From NCBI GenBank assembly GCA_916700875.1, contig CAKAKS010000039.1:23581315-23645314 (forward strand): 64,000 bases of DNA. The letters are read 5' to 3'. Shown in pieces: positions 20,861 through 33,700 of the stretch. This DNA comes from Sebastes aleutianus (taxonomy: Eukaryota > Chordata > Actinopteri > Perciformes > Sebastidae). Position numbers and translations under genes: made by a program. The notes under the pieces are model-generated. The model ran no database searches. It was not told where the DNA came from and saw only the letters and a list, made by a program, of their open reading frames with translations. How positions within the stretch are numbered: the first letter of the stretch is position 1; the number at the start of each line of letters is the position of its first letter.

Positions 20861-21010
20861 ACAAAGACGAACCTGAAGGGCTCTTTATGCAGCCAAACTT
20901 TGACAAAGGCAGACGGCGAGAGAGTCTGTGAAGCTTCGTTGACTCACAAACACTTCCAGATCTCGAGGTTAACAGTCTGTGACTGCTGCTCCACTGGCAG
21001 GTGTGCTGCC
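20861..21010 (-). promoter_or_regulatory. rag2: Candidate rag2 promoter
   Basis: On the minus strand a TATA-like GCATAAAG (plus coordinates 20883-20890) lies about 30 bp before the estimated start. A TTTGTCAAAG motif resembling LEF/TCF sites lies just upstream (about 20896-20905), and an E-box (CAGGTG on the + strand, 20998-21003) lies further out. LEF-1 has been linked to mammalian RAG2 promoter activity. Use here is inference. Confidence 0.35.
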
Positions 21011-23253
21011 TTGAATGCATTTAGTGTCTCACTTCAAAGATATCAGTTATACCAGAGACGTTACAACAGGCTCTTTTCCTCAGTGGCTGAACAAGTTTAA
21101 ACATCAGATCTAAAACGCTGCTTTGCTCTGCTTTATCACATTTACATTAAATGAATAAATTGTGTTGTACACATCCAAAACTGGCTTCAATGAAGTGATA
21201 AAGTGGATAAATAAATGATTGAAACTGATGTTCATAACAGTCCAGATAACAGCCATGCTGGGAAACATGACCTCATTGTGGTGGAAAATGCATGATGACA
21301 AAATGTTTTGAATCAGTCTGACATTATTAGTTCTCTTTAATGCCACAACAAGACACACCTCTGATGTGAATCTTTAGTCGAGAGGTTGGAAGCAGACAAT
21401 ACAAATACTTAGAAAGCCACTGTGTGTGTGCTCTTTATGCTATAACGCCTATTAGACAAATTTAATTGTTATAGTTTGTTAGTTATTTCTGAAGAAAGAA
21501 AAAATGAATCCTGATTGTAACACATTCACCACGCTCCTATTCAACTATTGTGTCTTAATTATTATATTAGCTGATGCAGATGCACGACGCCTTTTAATTG
21601 TATTAAGGTTTATCAATATGCGTCCAACATTAATTTGGAAATTGAACATCTGAAATTCCTTATTTAATTCTAATTTATGACCTGTAGCCAAACCATTTTC
21701 TAATAGCTGAAATTCTCAAATAATTAATTAGGAAAACATTTTATTCATTATTTTAATTAATTAATTTATTTTCTAGTTTAGGCTAAGGCTCCTAATTCAC
21801 ATCTTTCTAAAGCTGATTACAGGACATTCACATACTAATCAAACCTTTTACGTTTTTATAGTATATACTGACCCTTCATTGGTATTCAGAAAAATAAGCC
21901 AAAGGCATCTAGAGGTTTTTATTCACTGCTTCATGAGAAAGAATGTGTCCTTTCAAACGTAGTAGTGCTTATTTGGTATCTGTATTTACTGTTCCGCAGC
22001 CTAGATTCACATTTTCAGCTTGGCTACTGTAGCGTTAATTAAAAGCTTTGTTTTTGTATCTGATGTGTCTCCCTTCCCCTCATTTTTCTTGTGCTTTTCC
22101 TTCAGATTAAGCCTTTTTTCCTCCTCCCTTTTTCCTCATGGTTTTACTTATTTTTGGCATCAAAAATGATCTGATCCTTTAAAAAACACTGTCAGACTGC
22201 TCTTATAGCTTGCTGAAAAATGCACATTTTAACAAACATGGCTATTAGTTGCAGCCTGCCTTATACATAGACACTCCCTTCAGTGCTGAATGACATGCTG
22301 TACGTGGGTGAGTGTGAGTCATTAATACAAACAGTCCACTGAACTTAATGCATTATCGTAATATGATGCTGTTTCACCAGGGGGACGGTAAAAGAAACAT
22401 CATTTCTTCAGCAATGATGAACACATTCTGAATTTCCTTTTACAGATTTGACCTACTGTAGGTAACAGCAGAGCCCCCTATACGAGTGACACACACACAT
22501 GCCTAAACACCTAGAGAAAAAACTGAGCTGGAAGCAGCTGTCTACTCACTCATTAGCATAATGTTTTTGTGCACTGAGCGGCTGAGAGAAAACTTGAGGA
22601 GTGTGCAAAACAAAAGGCAGAAACCACAAGTGCCTGGAAGACCGTTACAGCTTGAAAACACAAAACAGCAGAGCACCTGTGTGTCTAAACTGATGCTTAC
22701 AGGGCTGAGTGGAGGAGAAAAGAATTTACTAGAGAGGATATAACGCCTAAATTCAGATGTCAGTGAGATATGCAGAGTGTTTTTTCCCTCTCTTTATTTT
22801 TTAGAACTGTTCAATCCGTATGAATTCAGCCTTGGAAAAATAAACTTCTCTAGTCACCTCAAGGCATCCGCACAAAGCTCTGCTGCCTGCCATGTAGCCG
22901 CAGTTGGGATGGTGCAGAGCCTGAGTAGGAGGCACAGCAGTGCGTGGCAGACCCCGGGCCATGCAAGGATCTGTACATAATTGATAGAACAAAGTAATTA
23001 GAATCTATGGTAGCACCTGTTTCTATCCCCTGTAATGTATCACTGCCTGACTGTTGCTACCCTGAAGTGGGGTTTTGACGGATGGCGCGGTGACAGCTCT
23101 GATGTTCTGACGATCATTGTGCAGTGGTGTTTATCACTATTTAATAGTTACGGTAATTGCTCCCCTTGTGGTGATTGGTGCTGAGTGCTGGTGGGGGCAG
23201 CTCCACCTCACTCTGGTTGATTTTGCTGCGGTACTGTGGTTATCATCTGGTAA
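21011..23253. other. Gene-free stretch upstream of rag2
   Basis: A/T-rich, with TAATTAATTAG-type homeodomain cores around 21720-21770. Short open frames only, none recognised. The distal rag2 regulatory region could lie here, but I see no specific evidence for it. Confidence 0.45.
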
Positions 23254-23925
23254 TAGGGTGACCAGATCCCAACAAAACCAAATGTGGGACAAAGAGTATG
23301 TTTGTGTGGGACACGTTGCAAAGGCTGATAGGTAATTTACAATTTTGATATAATGTCTATCTAACTTAAATAATAAACATTTATATTCTGCCCCTTATCT
23401 TGTAACATCTCTATGCTTTGCCCGAATGCATCCATAGATCGGCACATCTCTTTTTGAGCCGCATGTTTCTTGTGAGACTCACATGAACAGTGTCGAACTG
23501 TGTGTGAAATTGATAAAATGTATAAATAATATACTTATAAGTACTTTCACAGTCTTTGTTGTAACTGCTCTTCCTTTACTTTGTGGTAGTTTCCGTCATA
23601 TTATGCTTAAATTTGCATAGCTTGTGACTTTGCGGTGACTCGCAATTGAGCATAGCATAGCAAAGACGGCGACAAGTTAACCTGCACTTGACCCACATGT
23701 GCGCAGTTTGACAGCAAACACAGCCCCGTGATGACGGCCTTCCCTGCTTTCTTCCCAGCCATTGGATAAAAGCCAGATTTAAAAAAAGTGTCTGTCCTGC
23801 AGTGGTTTGACTTTTGAAAACTAGAGCCAAAGAAAATGTGGGACATTGTCTCAATATGTGGGACGTGGGACAAGGGATAAAAATGCTGTGCAGTCCCTCG
23901 TAAAGTGGGACACCTGGTCACCCTA
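23254..23925. mobile_element. Non-autonomous hAT-like transposon (672 bp)
   Basis: The ends are inverted repeats: TAGGGTGACCAGAT at the left and CACCTGGTCACCCTA at the right. They are flanked by near-identical 8-bp direct repeats, TCTGGTAA (23246-23253) and TCTGGTTA (23926-23933), one base different. An 8-bp target duplication with TAGGG-type ends is characteristic of the hAT superfamily. GTGGGAC is repeated inside both ends. There is no transposase. Confidence 0.8.
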
Positions 23926-23933
23926 TCTGGTTA

Positions 23934-24180
23934 TACCCAACACGTTCTCACTCCCCACTCGTCAAATGCGGCAGCTTGGTCAGTGGCTCTACGCTTCAAA
24001 CTATGAAGCTCTATAGGTACCCCTCCAGAGACGTGTTGCTTGTTACATGCATACTCAAACATAGAAATTCATTCAAAATAAACTTCAGCTTTCACAGGAA
24101 ACAATTTGGTTAGGTGTAGGCAACAAAAGTACTTGGTTAGGTTTAGGAAAAGATCGTGGTTTGGGTTAATATAAGTAACC
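23934..24180. repeat. Dispersed fish repeat with GGTTAGG motifs
   Basis: GGTTAGGTGTAGGCAACAAAAG and GGTTAGGTTTAGGAAAAG are tandem-like variants (24109-24160) next to a block containing TTCTCACTCCCCACTCGTCA. I recognise this combination from teleost intergenic repeats but cannot assign a class or exact limits. Confidence 0.5.
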
Positions 24181-25554
24181 CTCACGATTTTCCCTGGACT
24201 TGCCCTCTCCCGGTTTCCTCCCCGGGGTCACAATTCTCCCGTATTTCTCCCAATTTATGGCCAATATTCACACTTAACCCGTTTCTGACACTGTATAGCG
24301 TGTATAAGCCTTACTATTTCCACCCGTCCGAAAAAATAGAGCTACACCAAATGTCATTTCCTGGCGGAAGAGAGCAGTGTTTGCTCGCGACACAACGCAG
24401 TTTGAGCTGCGCTCGCCGCTGGGTTCAGCGCACATCACAGCGTGTAGCGAAGTTGGGCATTGCGCAAGCCTTTAGAAATAATGGGTTTCAGAGCTCAGTG
24501 GTGCCATTATCACGTTGTGTTTAAAAGGGTCTTAAGTGAGTGAGAGAAGGAGAGAACTCAGAGAAAGAAACACTCAAGCAGGGGCAAAAAATGAATAAAA
24601 ACTGATGGTAAAATTTTACATTTAACATAAAAATTCTGTTGCAGTGTACTTATTATTTTGTTATTTTCAATGTTTTAAAGTCACCAGAATGCAGGAAACA
24701 AAGTCTCTGAAACTCAAATAAAAACAAAACAAACAAAACCACTGTAAATGAGATTCTCTGCTGCAGCAGTCCTGCTGCGGATATTAACTTTTGGACAGCA
24801 GGGGGGAATAGTTTCACCGTCTCTTCGAGCAGTGCGCTGTCTGAGAGGTCAAAGGTGGCTTGGAAAATACAGGAAGTAAATAATCTCTATTTCCCTGAGC
24901 TGGCTGGCTGTTGCCGACGGTGAATAGATTAATGAATATTCACATGTTGTTCAAGGATTATTTAGCACACTGCAGCAATTTGTTGGTTCAGTGTTATCTG
25001 ATGTTACTCATAAATCCACATTTTGTGTAATTGTTGAGTCTAGGATTGCCGGTGCGAGTGGATTGAAAACAAAACGTGTTACTGGAGATGATGTGCATGA
25101 GCTAGGTAGGAAACTGATGATGATTTCTGAGTTCATGCTTTGTATTTTTATTTGTCTTACGTATCTAGCAGTATGGACACATTTAGTTTCCTTTGTAAAG
25201 TGAAGTTTGATAGGAGTTAGAGAGATGCCGCTGGCTGTGTATTGTGATATAACTACCCTATATGTGCCAGATACTTTCCGTGTTGGTACTGAAATAATAC
25301 AAGATACGTTTTTATTTGAACAATACCTGTTTGTTTTGGTAAACTGAAAACCTTTGCTTCAGTGGAAGCCAAGTGCTATTTACTTTTCTTTTAAAGACTA
25401 TAAAAATCTGAAGACAATAAAGATCCCACAAAATTTGCATTTGAAGTCTTGTGTGTGATTTATCTTGTGTGCTTCATTAAAATAAGTCAACATTGACTTT
25501 TGGTTTCCCTGAGCTCTATGGAGCGTTTTAGCATCTTTCAGCTTATTGTTGCGG
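24181..25554. other. Gene-free stretch
   Basis: A 122-codon plus-strand frame (24156-24524) has no recognisable domain and overlaps repeat sequence. CpG content rises around 24380-24450. The rest is A/T-rich and unremarkable. Confidence 0.45.
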
Positions 25555-25870
25555 TTTTATGGCCTGCAACTTTAATGTTTTGGTTCACTCTCATCAACCT
25601 TGTTTCCAGTCACAGCAGGCAGCTGTTTCCAGTGAAAAAGTTCTGATAAACCAAATATGTGCTACCTGCCCAGCACCAAACAACAGACAGACACAGTTGG
25701 TGGCTAGCTGGAGACAATAGTGGAGCATTTCTTAGGTTAAAAAAACCTGATGTTTCCCTCAAGAGTTATTAGAAACCAAAACAGAGCTAGAGGGAATATC
25801 AGACTTATATTCATCAGATGGCCAAAAACACAACTCCTATTAATTTTAATATTGCTCTGTGTTTGCTGGA
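25555..25870. repeat. Dispersed repeat, copy 1 (second copy at 51580-51790)
   Basis: The ordered blocks GGCAGCTGTTT, CTGATAAACC / CTGCTAAACC, TTTCCCTCA(A/G)GAGTT and ACCAAAACAGAGCTA are shared with 51580-51790 in the same orientation. The copies are diverged and non-coding. Confidence 0.65.
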
Positions 25871-26679
25871 TGTGTTAATAAGCAGCTATTTGCTTGCATG
25901 TTAGCCATATCAACTTTATTAGGTGATAAGGTTTCAATGTTGTGTGTGCAACTGATTGTGCTGCACACCAATCCAAGAAATCAATCTATGCAGATTTAAA
26001 TTTTGAAAAAAACAAACAGTCAGGGTTGACTTGAAGCATGAGATGGGACGTATTGACTTTTTTCCAATATATATAGTCTTAACTTTAAGTGTTTAAGTAG
26101 CCTCAAGCTAATGTATGGGACACAAATCCTGATCTCTTCCCGTGTCCTGTATGCAGCCCTCATTATATTACTCCTGTCTGACTTCCTGGATTGGCAATTA
26201 ACACACTCCATGTCAAATATGTTTCCTCAAAAACACATTTGGCAAAACAAATCACTGCATAAGGGAGTTTTGTAAGAAATAGGGTTGTTGAATACACAGA
26301 GCCCCTTCCATGCTCAGTGTTCCTCTGCTCCAAATCTCTCTTCTTTCATCTGGTTCCTATTGTTCTTGGATTCCCTGCTCCACTAAATGTGTTTCCCCTC
26401 TGTTGTCCTCTCTCTGTGTAGGTGAGCAGCGAGGTTTGGTTGTCTTGCTGCCATGGCAGGATGCCAGGGGTGCAGACTGCCTCAGGTACTCTGGCACCAG
26501 ACCAGATGCTGGTGGAAACCCTGCGGCTCCTCTGAGCTCTTCTAGGTCTGCTTCATTTACTGTAGCTGTCTTCAGGAACAGTGTCACAGTTCATGGGTTG
26601 TGGCTGTTATGTGTTGAACATGCGACCTGAAGCCATGTTTTAAGCTGATAAGCTCAGATCTGCCCTCACCCTGCCTCTC

Positions 26680-26870
26680 CGCTCTCCCAACGGGGAGCGC
26701 GGTGAGTAGACACACGATGGCGGCCCTGCAACTTAACTCGCTCCTGAGGGAGGTGGAGGGGATCAAGAGACAAAGGAGGAGCAAAGCGGTCGGAGCACAG
26801 AGGGAGCGAGACGTGACAACAGCAGGACAGCTCGGCGGCCGGATCTCGCCCGCGGATCAGGTCGAGGTCA
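26680..26870 (+). CDS. Candidate first coding exon of an unrecognised gene
   Basis: A CpG-rich island of about 200 bp stands out from the A/T-rich flanks. An ATG at 26717 in good context (ACGATGGCGG) opens a frame beginning MAALQLNSLLREVEGIKRQ that stays open past 26863. Possible donors are CAG/GTCGAG (GT about 26859) and GAG/GTCAGA (GT about 26865), while a GCG/GTGAGT donor lies just upstream of the ATG (about 26701). The predicted peptide is basic and helical in look, with no domain I recognise. No downstream exon was identified in the window, so this may be the start of a gene with long introns, a pseudogene fragment or a chance CpG-rich frame. Confidence 0.3.
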
Positions 26871-26956
26871 GATCCCCCGCTGCACCCTGGGAGCTTGACG
26901 GATTGAAGCTTTTGAGTGTAAAAACCTGCAGAAGAGTTTTCAATCCCCTTCGTTGA

Positions 26957-27939
26957 ATAACCCGCTCCTCTCCTTCACCTGTCACAGTGCTTTCCTCCTT
27001 CATCCCCGTCTGTCTCCTCCAGTTTATCTACGCAGTCCTCACCATTGCAGCGAGCCTCGATTTTCTTTAAGCAAATGGCTGGAATGTTTCAGCGCTGGGG
27101 AGTTTACTTCAGATGTGTACACTGAAGCATGAACAGGACCTCAGGCAACGCCAGCTATTGATTTTCCCATGATTCTGATTAGAGGGCTCCCTGTTGCAAT
27201 CGATACCATACATCAGTGAACTGCACAGTGAAACTGATGGTCCCAGATAGGATCCCATATTTGGTTTCCAATTAATCACAGTGTTGATTATTTTTTAAGA
27301 TTAAAAGGCAAGTTGAGTGAGCACGAGATCCCTCAGCATAAAACACTGTTCAGCATGAGAGGCTCTCGACTGTCCAAACACATCGAACACTGGATGCTAC
27401 AACTACAGTCAATAACGCCACTTGATCATCATGATTAAATTTTATGAGCTGCTAGACACTGTACACTGTACGATAAGAGTATGATGAAAGATATTGCTCT
27501 CATACAGCACTCTGTTACTGAGTGTCTTATTATCTTATGTAATGAATGACGGCTCTGCTGGTTTGACAGGTAGCAGCTGTGGGAATGAATGCTACAATGC
27601 TGGAGGTGAGGCCGGAGGTCCTGATTCTGCACCAGGTATAATTTAATAAACTACTGTTTATTAAGCAAACTGCAAAACAATGTCGACATAATTCAGTAGA
27701 CGCATTCGTAAGATGCAGGAATAGGAATATATATTTTTTGTTACATTTTGTTTGGCGTGGGGGCAGTCTGACATTAAATGGATGAAACTTTTGAATTTGG
27801 TGGAATAACAAATGTTCCTTCTATTTGAAAACCAGAATATTCTATAGTTACAGTGTATCATTTTAAAGCTGCACAAAATATTTATATATCGATATTTTTA
27901 TATTAACAATTGATTACATGATTAGGCGTAATGTGAAAA
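26957..27939. other. Gene-free stretch downstream of the candidate exon
   Basis: No exon with coding character and good splice sites was seen on the + strand, and no repeat structure was recognised. If the 26.7-kb exon is real, this would be intron. Confidence 0.4.
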
Positions 27940-28475
27940 GTCTCTCTCATAGTGACAAACCCACAGAGAAGAAGTTCCCCTCAACTCTGCGCTGCATCTT
28001 AGCGTCTTTCATCTCCTTGATGCCATTGGGCCCAAAAATACTTTTTCCCCATAAACTTATATTGGGAGTCAACGGATAATTATTTTTGAGGTGAATCAAC
28101 TTCCCAGTACGAACACTTGAATAGCCCTTATTTAAATCATCAGGTCCTAAAAGTTGTAAAAACGCACTAATAGCTGAATCCAGAGTTATTTCACTTCCTC
28201 CGCTCACGTGAACGAGACCCAGACCGAGGCTGGAGCGAGGGCTGGGAGGCGGAGTTAGCAAGCCGTGACGATACCGTGACGTTGTGACCGAGCGGACGCT
28301 ACTGCGTCTGCTCCATGGGCCCAATGGATGGGTAAGATCGCCGGAAGATCCGGGTACTTTTCCAGACGGAAGTCGAGCCATTTTGGCATCATGCGCCACT
28401 GAGCAACTTTCATAGGAATGAACGGGGCCCCGCCTCCAATGCTGTATCCAGTTCTCTTAATACATCCATGTTGCA
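27940..28475. repeat. Probable dispersed repeat with a CpG-rich middle
   Basis: The segment runs from AACCCACAGAGAAGAAGTTC through ATAAACTTATATTGGGAGTC, ATTTTGGCATCATGCGCC and GCTGTATCCAGTTCTCTTAA to ACATCCATG. I recognise these strings as recurring in fish genomes, but there is no second copy in this window to confirm it. The minus-strand 150-codon frame here shows no known domain. Confidence 0.45.
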
Positions 28476-28566
28476 AGCATGTTGTTAGCATGCAGAAAGT
28501 TAGCATTTAGTACAGCTGTGCCTGCTTACAGCCTAACAGAGCTGCTAGTGTGGCTGCAGACTCGCT

Positions 28567-29452
28567 CTGTTCGAAATCGCATACTAACATACTATTCATA
28601 CAAAGTATGACGTAAAATTGAGTATACTAGATTAGCAAGAACTTCTGAGTATGATACGTGAGCTTACTTGATGCAATATTTTTAGACATGACCCCCTACG
28701 CTGCATCTGATTGGCTTACCCTGATATTCTTACCCTAACCCTAACCAATCTCACTCCTCATGCCTAAATCTAAACAACCCGACTAATTAAGTACTAGCCA
28801 ATCAGAGGCCTAGTAGGGCGGGTCATGACTTTGCCATCCTAGGAAAACAAATTTGGCTTACTGGACAAACTCAACAGCCCCAAAATGCGTTGCGGGTCTT
28901 CAGACTGTCCAATGGCGGATTGCGAGGTACACGGTTAAAATAATTGTGAATGATGGCGAGTGACGGTTAAGTTACAGTTAAGAAGAAACAACGCGGGAGC
29001 TCACATATATACTGTACTGTAGAAAACATATTTAATATTTAATATTTATTAAATTGCCTTAATAATACAGGAGAATCTTTCTGACCAGTCCTTTATATAG
29101 TATATAGCGTTTTGTTTGATTACCTTTATTCACTGCTGTATTGCTGATTGTATGTCTACATCTCTCTGGTTCAAATAATAATAAAAAATTTGATCACAAA
29201 AACAATAATACAGGAGGATAATAAATTGAATGGAAGAGGTATAATGTTGATTTACATTTGTGATGAACTATTTTCATTCAATTGTAGCTTGGACTGGTAC
29301 TGTGTGATCGATACAGTCATGTGATACAGAGAAGACATATTGCTTGATTATACTTCAGTGTGAACAGTGTGCTGGTAATGGCATTACTTAATTGTTAATT
29401 CAGTATGCAGTACATACCGATTAAGTATGTAGTACGTTAGTATGCGAACACA
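28567..29452. mobile_element. Terminal-inverted-repeat element (886 bp)
   Basis: The left end GTTCGAAATCGCATACTAAC and the right end, whose inverse reads GTTCGCATACTAACGTACTA, form imperfect inverted repeats of about 30 bp, both followed by GTATG-type repeats. The inside contains two TAACCC telomere-like units near 28731 and no transposase. A clear target duplication was not found, so the superfamily is unassigned. Confidence 0.6.
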
Positions 29453-31260
29453 CCCTTATTGGTATAGTTTTGTCAATGACAGAGTTTGACTTCAGTCACC
29501 AAACCACTACTGAGGAATTTACAATTCTTTTCCTTTGACTTGTCAGAACTCAGATTGGCTTATTAAGGGAGGTGTTCTTTGAGAAGAGCATACTGTAGTA
29601 AATTACATTTTTGTTATTTGAAAACAAGGTGGTTTAATTGTGCGTATGGATCTTCATAAACACCAATTTGTCCTAATTTTTTTCTGATTACGCTGGAATT
29701 GGAGAGGTAGCGTTTCGCCACGCTGTGTTGATATGAGGTTTTGAGACGGCCACGATGCTATTTCACGGAGAATGGTTTTTTTAATCGAGCCTCTGACAGT
29801 AAATTACATTCACAGAGTTTTAACAGTTTGTACAATAAAAAACTCAATAAAAGTCAAATATTTCTTAATCCATGAAAGTATGCGCAACAGTGGTGCACCT
29901 TTGAAAGGCATTTATGTGACAGCTTTTAATTTAGTAGCATATAGATAATATTAAATGCATATTATGTGTGTGATTAAGGAAGTCGTTTTCTTTTCAATAG
30001 TCTTTATTACCATTTTATGCATAATCAACATGCAGATTGCGTAGCCGTCCTGCTGTTAGCGTTGAAGCTCTACCCGTTTTTTATATTCAGTACACCTTCC
30101 ACAACAAAGCTCTAACCTTGATCAACGACTTAAAAGCCTGGCAGTATTCGTTTATTGTGTATTTAACTCACACATGCTCTGCGTAATGTAGACCTGCTCA
30201 ATCAACGTGTGGGATTTGATGCTGACTACTTGACACAGCGGAGTGGCAGGTAAGGACTGCGGTGGAGTGGCGGGGGTCGTCTCCGTAATCTGTGCCAAAT
30301 GGCAGAGAAGTGATTTGGCCGTTGACTCTCTGTTGCCACTCAGAGATGCTGACAAAATGGAACGGCTCGCTGTGAACTCCCACCTTGATTAGCATGTGTA
30401 ATTATAAATATGCTGCCGTAAGCGTAAAATCAGAGTGAAAGGAGGCGTTCTGGAAAGTGGCTGTGTCTCTTTGACACTGAGCGGCCTGTAATTGCCTCCA
30501 CCACACGATCAATGACTGCTCAGCATTTGGCATCTGGATGAATCAGCCTGTCGGGATTATTTGGGGAGATTTAGGCCAAGTTTTATTTTTTGTTTCATTT
30601 CAATAACTTGTAGAACAAGTATGGACAGTTCATCAAGTATTGTACGCAGTCTACAGACACCTTTTAAAGCCTAAACATTAGCAATGTTTTAATACTGAAA
30701 CAAATAAATGGGCAAAATTAGTTAAATTAAGGCTCTGTGTGCACATGTGTAATGATCTATATCAGCCCAATGATGGCAGACGTGGATGTGTTAGTACTTG
30801 GGTGACATGTAGAGAAGAAAAATTAGAACAATGATATTCCATTTAGTGTGACATGGTGGACGACAACCAGCGCTGAGTGAGGGACGCCCCTTGATACTCC
30901 GACACACAGACTAACATGTCAGAGTTAGACACTCTTCCCTCCTCCCTGACACTGTTAATTCCTTCCAAGTCCTCCCCCCTGTCAATTTCCCTCCTCCCCA
31001 TCCACGGGTGTGGGTGTCAAACATGTTGTATAGCTAACTAGAACATGTCAAGAGCTGATTGTCTTGTCTGGCTCATGAAAATCTTTCATTATTGAATTTA
31101 CAGCACAGTCTTATAAGGGCTTCCATAGCGTGCATGAAAAAAAAAGGTTCATAGGGAACACAGAGGGAGAGTGGGTGGTATATGCAAATGAACGATGATT
31201 GGCTTCCCTCTGTGTTACCTGCACCCTAATCTTTTTCCCCCCTTACACTGAGAGGAACAC
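29453..31260. other. Gene-free stretch
   Basis: A/T-rich with short unrecognised frames. No repeats or gene signals noted. Confidence 0.45.
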
Positions 31261-31695
31261 CCTGATCACATTCACACAGTTACACATTTACACCTGAAAA
31301 CTGCCCAGTAGAACCACAGTCTGATCTGTTGGTCATTGAGCAGCTCCACTGGAGCAGTTGGGGTCAAGGGCCATGCTCAAGGGCACCTCAGTGGTACTGA
31401 GGGCTTACTTTTCACTTTCCCCAACCAGATCTATCCTGCCGGCCCGGGGGAAACCTTCCGGTCTGAAGCTCGCTTCTCGAACCTTTAAGACACCACTGAG
31501 CTCCCCGGATGACGTACAATGCATCACTTTGTGTAATTTGGTCTTTTGCCGGTGGGATGAGCGGGAAGCTCCGGGCGCCGATATTACAGAGGGAACACAG
31601 AGAGAAGCCGAACATGGTTCATTTGCATAAATCACCACATTGCAACGATACAAAGCTGGTGGAAAAACGACCAAGTTTCCCTTTAAGGGTTTTAT
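31261..31695. repeat. Probable repeat cluster, CpG-rich in the middle
   Basis: 31360-31410 carries GGGCCATGCTCAAGGGCACC and CAGTGGTACTGAG, a block I know from fish SINE/LINE-derived repeats. 31440-31690 is CpG-richer and ends in TTTCCCTTTAA, a TTAA-type MITE terminus. Limits and classes are uncertain. Overlapping open frames of 90 codons on both strands are probably accidental. Confidence 0.4.
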
Positions 31696-31754
31696 CTAGA
31701 CAGTAACCCCCAAATTGCAAAAACTCTCGCAAGACTCGCTGCCTAACGACCTAT

Positions 31755-32093
31755 ACTAACCCTAACCATTAGAGGTCAATGCCTAACTTTAACCATTAGA
31801 GGTCAATGCCTAACCTTAACTATTAGAATTCAATGCCTAACCCTAACTATTAGAAGTCAATGCCTAACCTTAACCATTAGAGGTCAATGCCTAACCTTAA
31901 CCATTAGTGGTCAATGCCTAACCTTAACCATTAGAGGTCAAAGCCTCACCTTAACCATTAGTGGTCAATGCCTAACCTTAACCATTAGAGGTCAATGCCT
32001 CACCTTAACCATTAGAGGTCAATGCCTAACCTTAACCATTAGAGGTCAATGCCTCACCTTAACCATTAGAGGTCAATGCCTAACCTTAACCAA
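31755..32093. repeat. 27-bp minisatellite, about 12 copies
   Basis: Head-to-tail units carry AACCATTAG then AGGTCAATGCC then TAACCTT, with a 27-bp period and single-base variants (GTGG for GAGG, TCACC for TAACC, CTATTAG for CCATTAG). The first units contain telomere-like CTAACCCTAACC spellings. Spacers are part of the unit and nearly identical, so this is not a CRISPR-type array. Confidence 0.9.
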
Positions 32094-33700
32094 GCTATTT
32101 TGTGACAGTTTCGCAACTTGTGGGTGACCTTCTTGACACAAATGAGTCATAAAAATGGTGGAGAGATTCTCAAGAACAGCAAAACTAAATAAACATCAGC
32201 ATTAGTTGTTGTATTGTCTGAGTCTGTGCTCGTCTCTGCTTCTGTCTGTGGTGGCTGTGCGGATGCAGCAGCACAGAAGCCATTTTCAAGGTAGTCAGCT
32301 CATCAAGAGGAGTGACAAGGGAGACTAACAATTCACTTCATACTTCAAGGTGAAAAGGCATGTATACTCAGAGTTTATCGTGACACAACCCACCCACGCG
32401 TCTGTCTATCCATCAATCCAAGCACAGCAGCCCAAATGTCCTTTTCCCCGCTAATGTCCTCCAGTGCTTTCTAGGGATCTCTGGGTTTTCTAGCAGTGGA
32501 ATGCACTGCTGTGTTTCCTGGGTATCCCCCCCTCCCCCAGTAAGCAGTTTCTGGTCCACCCCCTCAGTGAGCTCCTCAGCCTGTCACAAATCACTACGGC
32601 AGGCCAGCTTGCAAAGCAACCGTATTTCAGCAGCTTGTATCTCACTCACAGCTGAGCAGTGCCGATGAGAAAACTGTGCTTTGTGGTTGAGCTCTCTCTC
32701 TGAGCCTTTGTGGGTCCTCACTGCAGCTGCTAACTGGCGGTCAATCTATTGATCCCCTCTACCAACACAACAACATCACAGGTATTTTAGAAAGAGCCTC
32801 TTAAAATATAGGTAATATCTCCTTTGAGAGCAAACAAACACTACAGATAGGAACATATTACAAATCATTAAAGTTGAAAATATGTTGCAAAAAATGACAA
32901 ACCATCGCGACCCAATTCCCAATAGGCCTTATCTATAGGAGAGCAAATTTGTGCGTAAATGAATGTTTCTGACCATTTTTACTGCCATTTCCGCATCACC
33001 TTATATTATATTGAATAGGTAAACCAGCCATTTTGAGATATATATATACGTTTGATATATCACAACTTTGTTTCATGCATGTTTTATTTAATGCTTTATA
33101 AACAAGACCAAATAAATGCATTTAGGTGGAGTTAACAGGCTCTCTTGTTTTTCCTCTCATCAGTAAAACAAACAATGTACGCTAGCCTTTCATATTAGAT
33201 TCAGTGCTACAGTTATAAGAACAATACGACCATTCAGGCTCCCTATTGTGGCTCAAAGGTGTGCTGCAAATTTATTTGGCGTCCATAATAAAATCCCCTG
33301 CGACCCACCTGTGGTGTCCCGAGTCCAACCCAGTCTTTGGGAATGACTGGTCTATAATGTGTTGTGTTTTCTACAGTGTACTTGCTAATTAGCTTATTTA
33401 ATGACTTCATTAGTACAACTGGTTATGTTTAATATGTTATACTGATTATGGCGAGATGTTATGCAGCTCAAGTGCCTCTTAAAATGGGGGACCACCACCA
33501 CTGACTGCCCATAAAAAGGAAGCGCTCTGGTCCTTTTTGTCTCGTAGACGCCTTTTTCAGATTGAAACGACAAGAATATCACCTAATAGGGTTTTAATTA
33601 AGCTTTTGAATGAATGTTTACTACTACTGTAGTACTGGTGATGTCTTTCAGCAGCAGCAGCAGCGTTTAACTTGTGAGTAGGAAAATGTTAGAAGTCTAA
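32094..33700. other. Gene-free stretch
   Basis: No recognised coding sequence or repeat family. A short CAG run lies at 33652-33663. Confidence 0.45.

Noticed and set aside
24156..24524. A 122-codon plus-strand frame as a gene
   Set aside because: It starts in a dispersed repeat and shows no known domain. Judged accidental.
28725..28745. Interstitial telomere (TAACCC) repeat
   Set aside because: There are only two units inside a transposon-like element, too few to be a telomeric remnant.
31755..32093. A CRISPR-like array
   Set aside because: The whole 27-bp unit repeats with no variable spacers, and the genome is a vertebrate.
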